From the NCBI GenBank assembly GCA_020054355.1, contig JAGVLI010001008.1, positions 1 through 5,543 of the forward strand: a stretch of DNA of 5,543 nt, written 5' to 3'. This document shows, in pieces, positions 1 through 4,832 of the stretch (its first letter is position 1; every line of letters begins with the position of its first letter). Origin of the DNA: Planctomycetales bacterium (GTDB taxonomy: Bacteria > Planctomycetota > Planctomycetia > Gemmatales > Gemmataceae). A program made the position numbers and the translations under genes. The notes below the pieces were generated by a model. The model ran no database searches. It saw only the letters and a program-made list of their open reading frames with translations, and had not been told where the DNA came from.

Positions 1-798
1 AACAAGTTCAAGCTGCGCACCTGGGACCCGGTGCTCAACAAGGGAGCGATCTGGACCTACTGGCAGGGGGCCTACCGCGATACGGGTCGTGATGAAGGCG
101 CGACCCTGGTGCTGCAAACCGCGAACCGCCAGGGGTGGTTCTGGTACATCCCGCTGCACGACGACCGCATCAGCGTCGGCGTGGTCGGGCCGTTCGACTA
201 CCTCTTCAAGGGCCGGGGCAGCCACGAGCAGACCTATCGGGAAGAAGTGGAGCGTTGCCCGGCCGTGGCGGAGCGCGTGGCGAAAGCGAAGCGCGTCACC
301 GGCTATTTCGCCACCAAGGACTACTCCTACCGCGCCACCCAGGTCGCGGGCGACGGCTGGGTGCTGGTGGGCGACGCCTTCGGTTTCCTCGATCCGCTGT
401 ACTCATCGGGCGTGCTGCTGGCCCTGCGTTCCGGGGAGATGGCGGCCGATGCCATTCACGAAGGGTTCCAGCGCAATGACCTGTCCGCCGCCCAGCTGGG
501 CAAGTGGGGCCCGGACTTCAATCGAGGCGTGGACCGGATGCGCCGGCTGGTCTGCGAATATTACAACGGCTTCAGCTTCGGTCAATTCATCCGCGCCCAT
601 CCTGACCTGACGGGGACCGTGACCGACTTGCTGATCGGCGATCTCTTCACCGACCGCGTGGACCGGGTCTGGCAGCCGATGGAAGCGCTCTACCCGGAAG
701 GCAAGGCGTCGCCGCCCGCCTGGGATTCGGGAACCCCGCCGGAAGTGGCGGGCAACAAGGTCAACGAGTTGTTCCTGCCGGAAGGGGAGCGGCCGTAA
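1..798 (+). CDS. FAD-dependent oxidoreductase, tryptophan-halogenase family (5' partial)
   Basis: Only the C-terminal 265 residues are visible. The frame is open from base 1, so the N-terminal FAD-binding Rossmann motif lies outside, and the internal GTG at base 31 is not a credible start. Residues 45-51 read GWFWYIP, matching the WxWxIP signature of flavin-dependent halogenases. Residues 119-142 carry the second FAD-contact motif: GDAFGFLDP, then SSG. This also fits the Fx.Px.Sx.G pattern (F129, P132, S135, G137) seen in carrier-protein and phenol-type halogenases. The remainder is a mostly helical C-terminal region ending in a Pro-rich tail. Family enzymes use reduced FAD and oxygen to halogenate, but close relatives include plain oxidoreductases and geranylgeranyl-reductase-like proteins. 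The catalytic Lys of true halogenases would be upstream of the window, so halogenation is not shown. Family placement is firm; the substrate is unknown. Confidence 0.85.
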   Translation, partial: NKFKLRTWDPVLNKGAIWTYWQGAYRDTGRDEGATLVLQTANRQGWFWYIPLHDDRISVGVVGPFDYLFKGRGSHEQTYREEVERCPAVAERVAKAKRVTGYFATKDYSYRATQVAGDGWVLVGDAFGFLDPLYSSGVLLALRSGEMAADAIHEGFQRNDLSAAQLGKWGPDFNRGVDRMRRLVCEYYNGFSFGQFIRAHPDLTGTVTDLLIGDLFTDRVDRVWQPMEALYPEGKASPPAWDSGTPPEVAGNKVNELFLPEGERP

Positions 799-824
799 GA
801 AGCACCGAGGAGCAGCTTCCTGCA

Positions 825-861
825 TATCGTTTTGAATGGGGCGGTTCCGCGCGAAACGATA
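825..861. repeat. Inverted repeat between the oxidoreductase and the small gene
   Basis: An 8-bp perfect inverted repeat, TATCGTTT (825-832) and AAACGATA (854-861), flanks a GC-rich inner segment containing GCGGTTCCGC (841-850), which is itself self-complementary. The stem can extend inward by a T-G wobble and one G-C pair. It begins 26 bases after the oxidoreductase stop and ends 39 bases before the next ATG. No T-run follows on the plus strand, so it is not a classical intrinsic terminator. It could be a leader hairpin, an operator or a transcript-end structure. Confidence 0.4.
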
Positions 862-888
862 AATCAAAATCGGGAGTTTAGCCGACTC

Positions 889-892
889 GAGG
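889..892 (+). promoter_or_regulatory. Ribosome binding site fixing the small-protein start
   Basis: GAGG lies 8 bases before the ATG at 901. This supports 901 as the start over the in-frame TTG at 832, which has no comparable signal and would add 23 residues overlapping the inverted repeat at 825-861. Confidence 0.55.
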
Positions 893-900
893 TTGATCCC

Positions 901-1152
901 ATGAAATCCCATACTCTTTCCTTCGCTCATCTCCGGCGACTGCTGCTCGACCTGCATTTCACCGAAAGTCGCAAGGAAACGTACTGGCGCTTCGAGCACC
1001 CCGAGTCGGACACGGTCTTTCTGTTCCGTCCCTACGCCCTCGATGAGCATGTGACGCCGTCGGATCTCGTTGCCACCCGCATGCAACTCGATTGGCGCGG
1101 TTTGCTGCCCGCGAGTGTCTTCGACCATTCCTTGAACAAGACGCCTGCCTGA
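901..1152 (+). CDS. Small protein of 83 residues, possible HicA-like fold, no catalytic His
   Basis: This is an uncharacterised 83-residue protein. The visible pattern is an N-terminal amphipathic helix (FAHLRRLLLDL), two strand-like stretches (YWRFEHP and DTVFLFRPY), then a helix from about residue 47 and the motif WRGLLP. That order resembles the double-stranded-RNA-binding-like fold of HicA/YcfA toxins, and I recall similar short planctomycete proteins with FEH and LFRPY motifs. The Gly-Ser-His motif that carries the HicA nuclease histidine is not present; the equivalent place reads ETYWRF. No HicB-type antitoxin lies on either side: the upstream gene is an oxidoreductase and the downstream gene is a convergent kinase 32 bases away. 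A toxin role is therefore unlikely. A stand-alone binding protein is possible but unproven. The gene itself is well supported by its RBS and compact reading frame. Confidence 0.7.
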   Translation: MKSHTLSFAHLRRLLLDLHFTESRKETYWRFEHPESDTVFLFRPYALDEHVTPSDLVATRMQLDWRGLLPASVFDHSLNKTPA

Positions 1153-1184
1153 ACACAGGGGCGAGGCATCCATTGACCTTCGCT

Positions 1185-2741
1185 TCAAGCCGAATGCAGC
1201 CCCGCCAGCAGGTTCTCCAGCGCGGCCGGGTCCATCGGTTTGACCAGATGCAGGTTGAAGCCCGCCTCGGCCGACCGACGCTTGTCCTCGTCCTGTCCCC
1301 AGCCGGTCAGGGCAATCAGAAACATCGACTGGCCGCCCGGCAAGGCTCGAATCCGCCGGGCGGCGTCGTAGCCGTTCAGCTTTGGCAAGCCAATGTCGAG
1401 CAGCACCACCTCGGGCTGAAACGTCCTCGCTGCTTCCACGGCTTGCAGGCCATCGTGAGCGGTGCGCACCTCGTTGCCGGTTAATTCGAGCATCTTGCTC
1501 AAGCTGGCGGCCGAGTCCTTGTTGTCATCCACCACCAGGATGCGGCGCTTCTTCTCGCCGGCGTCGGGCCATTCGCCGGCATCGGCCACCTGAGGTTCGT
1601 CGACCTCCTCGGTGTCGAGGACCGGCAGGCGCACCCGGAACTCGCTGCCGCGCCCAGGGCCGGCGCTGTGGGCCTCAATGGTCCCGCCATGCATCTCGAC
1701 CAAGCCGCGCGCCAGGCTCAGACCGATGCCCAAGCCGCCCTGGGCGCGCTCCAGCGAGCGCTCCACCTGGGTGAAAATCTCGAAGATCCGGGGCAACATG
1801 TCCGGGGGGATGCCGATGCCGGTGTCTCGGACCCGCACGACCACCTCGCCATCGTTCAGTGCCCCGCACAACTGGATACGGCCGCCTGGCTCCATGTACT
1901 TGGCGGCGTTGTTGAGCAGGTTGGCGAACACTTGTGCCAGCCGGGTCAGGTCGGCATCGAGGTAGATCGGCTCGATCGGCAGCGCAATGCGTAGTTCGTG
2001 ACCGGCCGCCTCAATGGCTGGCCGGGCGGCTTCCACGGCGCTGCGCACCACGGCCGCCAGTTCGACCCGTTCCTTCCGCAGCGCCAGCTTGTTTCGGGTA
2101 ATTCGGGAAATGTCCATCAGGTCGTCGATCAGGCGGACCATGTGATGCAGCTGCCGTTCCATCATGGCACGTGCGCGTTCCAGAGTCACGGGATTGCTGC
2201 CGTCCAGTCGCAGCAGTTGCAGGGCATTGCGGATCGGCGCCAGGGGGTTGCGCAACTCGTGGGCCAGGGTCGCCAGGAACTCGTCCTTGCGCCGGTCGGC
2301 ATCTCGTAAACGCTCCTCGGCTTCCTTGAGGCCGGTGACGTCCACCAGGACGTTGACGGTGCCGATCAGTCGGCCGGATTCATCGTGCAAGGGGTTGGCA
2401 TGGACCAGGACAGTGCGGCGGCTGCGATCCGGCCGCTCGACGACGATCTCGTGGCCGTTGTATGCCCGATCCTCGCGCAGGCTCCGGGCCATCCAGCATT
2501 CCGCGCGGTCGAGCGGCGTGCCGTCGGGCAGGAAGATTTTGAAGGAACCGCAAAAGCGATCCGCCGCATCGTTCAGCCGGGGTTGCCGTCCCCAAAGTTG
2601 CTCCGCAGCCTCATTGAAGAACGTAATCAATCCTGCACGGTCGCAGGTATACGCTCCGACGGGCAGTTTTTCCAGCAAACGGCGGAATTCCATTTCACTC
2701 GGATGCGGCTGGGTTCGGGCCAGCCAGGATGGACCAATCAT
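1185..2741 (-). CDS. Soluble hybrid sensor histidine kinase, PAS-HisKA-HATPase-REC
   Basis: A 518-residue two-component kinase with a fused receiver. The PAS sensor and its PAC tail cover about residues 17-138 and include FFNEAAEQLWG. HisKA follows, with the phospho-acceptor His161 in FLATLAHELRNPLAP. The ATPase domain has the N box NLLNNAAKY (Asn278), the G1 box DTGIGI (Asp306), an F box FEIFTQ and the G2 box GLGIGLSLA. A linker at about 377-399 leads to a CheY-like receiver with Asp405/Asp406, phospho-acceptor Asp449 in VVLLDI, Thr479 and Lys501, all intact. There is no membrane segment or signal peptide, so it should sense a cytoplasmic cue. The PAS fold shows no obvious haem or flavin ligand motif. 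The receiver is C-terminal and no separate regulator is adjacent, so phosphate probably passes to a distant partner. The gene is divergent from the exported protein at 2865 and convergent with the small gene. Confidence 0.95.
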   Translation of the reverse strand: MIGPSWLARTQPHPSEMEFRRLLEKLPVGAYTCDRAGLITFFNEAAEQLWGRQPRLNDAADRFCGSFKIFLPDGTPLDRAECWMARSLREDRAYNGHEIVVERPDRSRRTVLVHANPLHDESGRLIGTVNVLVDVTGLKEAEERLRDADRRKDEFLATLAHELRNPLAPIRNALQLLRLDGSNPVTLERARAMMERQLHHMVRLIDDLMDISRITRNKLALRKERVELAAVVRSAVEAARPAIEAAGHELRIALPIEPIYLDADLTRLAQVFANLLNNAAKYMEPGGRIQLCGALNDGEVVVRVRDTGIGIPPDMLPRIFEIFTQVERSLERAQGGLGIGLSLARGLVEMHGGTIEAHSAGPGRGSEFRVRLPVLDTEEVDEPQVADAGEWPDAGEKKRRILVVDDNKDSAASLSKMLELTGNEVRTAHDGLQAVEAARTFQPEVVLLDIGLPKLNGYDAARRIRALPGGQSMFLIALTGWGQDEDKRRSAEAGFNLHLVKPMDPAALENLLAGLHSA

Positions 2742-2755
2742 TTGAGCCTCCTCTC
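2742..2755 (-). promoter_or_regulatory. Strong ribosome binding site of the sensor kinase
   Basis: On the minus strand GAGAGGAGG precedes ATG (2741-2739) with a 5-base spacer, CTCAA. It decides the start. The frame also extends 13 codons upstream to base 2780, but that would place the RBS inside the gene and start within the palindrome at 2775-2786. Confidence 0.8.
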
Positions 2756-2774
2756 GTATCCCTGATTTAGAGAG

Positions 2775-2786
2775 CAGCAATTGCTG
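2775..2786. promoter_or_regulatory. 12-bp perfect palindrome in the divergent control region
   Basis: CAGCAATTGCTG is perfectly self-complementary. It lies 34 bases upstream of the kinase start and 78 bases upstream of the exported-protein start. A site of this size suits binding by a dimeric regulator. Its last two bases are also the first two of the left arm of the neighbouring inverted repeat. No regulator can be named. Confidence 0.4.
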
Positions 2787-2812
2787 TGCCGCCTAAAACA
2801 GTCGGCGGCACA
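2785..2812. promoter_or_regulatory. 9-bp inverted repeat in the divergent control region
   Basis: TGTGCCGCC (2785-2793) and GGCGGCACA (2804-2812) are perfect inverted arms around a 10-base spacer. No T-run follows on either strand, so it is unlikely to be a terminator. It sits centrally in the 123-base gap between divergent genes, which suits an operator or an RNA leader hairpin. I could not assign convincing -35/-10 boxes for either gene. Confidence 0.45.
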
Positions 2813-2851
2813 CGGTTTGCCCTATCTCTTTGGTTGTGGATCGCAAACTCG

Positions 2852-2860
2852 AAGGAGGTG
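2852..2860 (+). promoter_or_regulatory. Near-consensus ribosome binding site of the exported protein
   Basis: AAGGAGGTG lies just before the ATG at 2865, with 6 bases between AGGAGG and the start codon. It rules out the upstream in-frame TTG at 2781, which would prepend 28 residues to an otherwise normal signal peptide. Confidence 0.85.
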
Positions 2861-2864
2861 GGCC

Positions 2865-3713
2865 ATGTTGAGGCGATACGGCAGCGTGGGCGTGCTGATA
2901 CTGGCGATGGTCATGCTCCATCCAGGCAGCGGGATCGGCGACGAGAAGTCAGGCAAGGAGAAGCCCTCCCCGCGCATCTTGCAGCGCGAGGAACTCGCCA
3001 GCGTTCAGGAAGCGGCTGCCTATCTCGTCAGAGAATTGGAAAACCTGCAGGAACAGATCAGCTACGAAATGGGGGATGTCAAGCTGCGGCCGTTGTTCGC
3101 GCAGGTCGATGCCGCCCTCGCCCGCGCAGTCCATTTCCAGGACGCGCTGAAGTTCGGCGTGGCGCGCGAGACGCTTTACCAGTACTTCGAGGAGATGGAC
3201 AAGAAGCTCCACGACACGGCCAAGGGCATTCAGGAAGCTGCTCCGAAGAACACCGCCGTGCAGCGGGCAGCCGACCGGCTGGCCATGGCCGATATCAGCT
3301 TGCACTTCGCGCTCTCGAAAGGCGATATCTCCGAGGAGCGGCAAGTCCAGATGATGGCCCGGCAGGCGGATGCGCTGGTGTTCGCCGCCAAGGAATTGCA
3401 GCGGGCGGCACATTTCGCCGCCGGCGCCGGTCCCAAGCAGGTCGTCGTCGAGCCAACCGTCGCCAAGCTGGTGCAGGCCGCCCAGGCATTTCACCAGGGT
3501 ACTCGGGCAGGCAAGAGCCGGCAGCAGTTGCAGGAGGATTTCAAGCCGGTGGACCGGGCCTGGGAAGAGGTCCTGCTGCGGGTGCGCGACCTGGATGCCA
3601 AGGAGCAAGCCTATCTGCTGCGCAGCGCCGGCCGGGTGGACCGCATCCACGACCACCTGTTCGGCCTGCTCAAGATCGAAGGGAAACGCTCGGGATTGAC
3701 GATTCGGACCTGA
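2865..3713 (+). CDS. Exported helical protein of unknown function, internally duplicated
   Basis: A 282-residue protein I do not recognise. The N-terminus is a Sec-type signal peptide: basic MLRRYGS, a hydrophobic core at about residues 8-18, then a Gly/Ser-rich exit near residue 25. There is no lipobox Cys and no later membrane segment, so it should be soluble outside the cytoplasmic membrane. The mature part looks almost wholly alpha-helical and charged, with no Cys. Residues about 78-150 and 198-269 align as two copies. Matches at equal spacing include F91/F209, G98/G216, R101/R219, L104/L222, F108/F226 and D112/D230; after a one-residue shift they continue with R134/R253, R138/R257 and L150/L269. 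The gene diverges from the sensor kinase, which may hint at shared control. No catalytic motif is visible, so a structural or binding role is the safest guess. Confidence 0.85.
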   Translation: MLRRYGSVGVLILAMVMLHPGSGIGDEKSGKEKPSPRILQREELASVQEAAAYLVRELENLQEQISYEMGDVKLRPLFAQVDAALARAVHFQDALKFGVARETLYQYFEEMDKKLHDTAKGIQEAAPKNTAVQRAADRLAMADISLHFALSKGDISEERQVQMMARQADALVFAAKELQRAAHFAAGAGPKQVVVEPTVAKLVQAAQAFHQGTRAGKSRQQLQEDFKPVDRAWEEVLLRVRDLDAKEQAYLLRSAGRVDRIHDHLFGLLKIEGKRSGLTIRT

Positions 3714-3722
3714 TGAGGTGAG

Positions 3723-3743
3723 CCGGTGGGCGTAAGCCCCCGG
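3723..3743. repeat. REP-like hairpin with GUAA tetraloop
   Basis: CCGGTGGGC (3723-3731) pairs with GCCCCCGG (3736-3743) in an 8-bp stem with one bulged T at 3727. The loop GTAA fits the GNRA tetraloop class. It starts 10 bases after the exported-protein stop. No T-run follows on either strand, so it is not a textbook terminator. The core GCGTAAGCC recurs in variant form at 3760-3768 and 4786-4794. I recall similar high-copy hairpins downstream of planctomycete genes, but copy number cannot be seen here. Confidence 0.6.
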
Positions 3744-3758
3744 AGTAAGACGCATTGC

Positions 3759-3803
3759 GGCGTCAGCCCGACGTGGCACGGTCTGCTCCGTCGGCCCGAC
3801 GCC
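3759..3803. repeat. Long imperfect hairpin in the convergent gap
   Basis: GGCGTC (3759-3764) pairs with GACGCC (3798-3803). After one G-C pair flanked by two single mismatches, CCGACG (3768-3773) pairs with CGTCGG (3789-3794). The 15-base apical loop can pair further (ACGG with CCGT). The arms also appear as near-identical 13-mers, CGTCAGCCCGACG (3761-3773) and CGTCGGCCCGACG (3789-3801). The hairpin ends 4 bases before the esterase stop and may serve as a transcript boundary for both convergent genes. Confidence 0.5.
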
Positions 3804-3807
3804 CGCC

Positions 3808-4755
3808 TTACTGCAAGTGCTTGCGAATGAAGGCCAGCGCCCTGGCGCGCGCCTCCGCGATCTGCTTCGGATCGTCGGCGCTGCTCAGGCCGTGGTTGCC
3901 GCCGGGCACCGAAACGAACTCGTGCGGCAGCTTCAGGCGCTTCAGTTCCTTGGCCATGTTGGCGGAAAGCTCGTGGGGCACGTCGGTGTCGGCGGTGCCG
4001 TGCAGCATCAGTATCGGCGGATACTGGGGAAACAGTTTGCGCACCGGGCAATAGGGATCGAGCTTCGCCTTGTCCGTGGCGGGATCGAAGCCCGTTACTT
4101 CCTGGGTCCAGAGTCCGTTCTGGCGCAGGTATAGATAATAGCGGCTGCGGCCTTGGCCCTGCTCCTTGGCGGCGACCCCGCTCAGGACTGGGCCGCCGAC
4201 GCCCTTTTGCGCTTCCTCTTTCGCAATGAGCGGCACCGTCTTGCGGTAATGGTCCGACGGTTTGGTGTACCAATCGCCGTCCACGTCGCCGTAGCCCCAG
4301 TAGGAAACCAGCGCCGTCGGACGCGGTTCCACGCAGACTCCCGTCATCATCGTCAAGTAGCCGCCGGCCGAGCCGCCTGCCACAACGATCTTTTTCGGGT
4401 CGGCGTGGAACAGTTTCGGCCCCTGCTCCCGAATCCAGCGGAAAGCATCCTTCACATCGTCGATGATGGCCGGCAGCTTCACTTCGGGCGCCAGCCGATA
4501 GTCGAGCGACACCAGACAGCAGCCTTCCGCGCGCGCCAGGTCGAGGAGGTCTTTTGGGACGCTGCTCCGGCTGCCCATGATGAGAGCGCCGCCGTGAATC
4601 CAGACCAGCACGGGCCGCGCCTTTTGATCGGCGTGCCGATACACGTCGGCTTCGATCTTCACATCGCCAACGGTCTTGAAGACGTGGGTTTTCTTCTCGA
4701 AAGCCGGTTCGTCGGCGGCGGCCAGCAAAGCGGCGACCAGCAGGCTCGGCAGCAT
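3808..4755 (-). CDS. Secreted alpha/beta hydrolase, esterase/lipase type
   Basis: A 315-residue alpha/beta-hydrolase of the acetyl-esterase (Aes/COG0657-like) group. Visible motifs are the oxyanion-hole HGGA at 54-57, DYRLAPE at 85-91, the nucleophile elbow GGSAGG with Ser129, the acid HGTADTDVP with Asp256, and the base GGNHGL with His288. The triad is complete and in the right order. Residues about 155-235 form a longer variable segment, probably the lid that sets substrate choice. The N-terminus, MLPSLLVAALLAAA, is a short hydrophobic signal with AAA before DEP, suggesting cleavage near residue 14, although it lacks the usual basic residues. The enzyme probably hydrolyses small carboxyl esters outside the cytoplasm; the substrate is unknown. 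Minus-strand GGAGAG lies 5 bases before the ATG. The gene follows the PDZ protein on the same strand but is separated from it by a terminator. Confidence 0.92.
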   Translation of the reverse strand: MLPSLLVAALLAAADEPAFEKKTHVFKTVGDVKIEADVYRHADQKARPVLVWIHGGALIMGSRSSVPKDLLDLARAEGCCLVSLDYRLAPEVKLPAIIDDVKDAFRWIREQGPKLFHADPKKIVVAGGSAGGYLTMMTGVCVEPRPTALVSYWGYGDVDGDWYTKPSDHYRKTVPLIAKEEAQKGVGGPVLSGVAAKEQGQGRSRYYLYLRQNGLWTQEVTGFDPATDKAKLDPYCPVRKLFPQYPPILMLHGTADTDVPHELSANMAKELKRLKLPHEFVSVPGGNHGLSSADDPKQIAEARARALAFIRKHLQ

Positions 4756-4760
4756 GTTGG

Positions 4761-4766
4761 CTCTCC
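4761..4766 (-). promoter_or_regulatory. Esterase ribosome binding site abutting a terminator
   Basis: On the minus strand GGAGAG (4766-4761) sits 5 bases before the ATG at 4755. It begins immediately after the terminator U-tract, leaving no room for a promoter between terminator and start codon. Confidence 0.7.
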
Positions 4767-4804
4767 AAAATAAAGCGAGCGGGAAGCGTCAGCCTCCCGC
4801 TCGT
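4767..4804 (-). terminator. Intrinsic terminator after the PDZ/trypsin-like gene
   Basis: Read on the minus strand, a 9-bp perfect GC-rich stem (CGAGCGGGA and TCCCGCTCG, at 4803-4795 and 4784-4776), extended by one G-T wobble, is followed by TTTATTTT (4774-4767). Inside, two more G-C pairs close a four-base loop after one mismatch. It begins 28 bases after the stop codon of the PDZ gene. Stem strength, U-tract and position are typical of rho-independent termination. The centre reads GCGTCAGCC on the plus strand, the same core as the hairpins near 3730 and 3760. Confidence 0.8.
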
Positions 4805-4832
4805 CGTGGAATTGTGCTAAACCGCGAGCGGT

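Noticed and set aside
832..864. Possible promoter TTGAAT ... GATAAA before the small gene
   Set aside because: Each box matches only 4 of 6 consensus bases and the spacer is about 20 bases, too long to claim.
1146..1168. Possible terminator between the convergent small gene and kinase (TGCCT/AGGCA)
   Set aside because: The stem is only 5 bp around a 13-base loop with no T-run on either strand, and it overlaps the end of the coding sequence.
403..1188. 261-codon minus-strand frame antisense to the oxidoreductase end and the small gene
   Set aside because: It is antisense to clear family motifs, has no recognisable domain, and is the usual by-product of GC-rich codon use.
2786..3721. 311-codon plus-strand frame overlapping the exported protein
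   Set aside because: The product is Arg/Gly/Ala-rich shadow sequence. The other frame has a near-consensus RBS, a signal peptide and balanced composition.
2949..3779. 276-codon minus-strand frame antisense to the exported protein
   Set aside because: It has no RBS or motif, and it would start inside the hairpin region of the convergent gap.
3611..4768. 385-codon open frame on the minus strand overlapping the esterase
   Set aside because: It is the alternate frame of the esterase on the same strand. Its product is Arg/Gly-rich low-complexity sequence with no motif, whereas the esterase frame has a full catalytic triad and an RBS.
4153..4773. 206-codon plus-strand frame antisense to the esterase
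   Set aside because: It is antisense to the esterase nucleophile and oxyanion motifs, and the product resembles no family.
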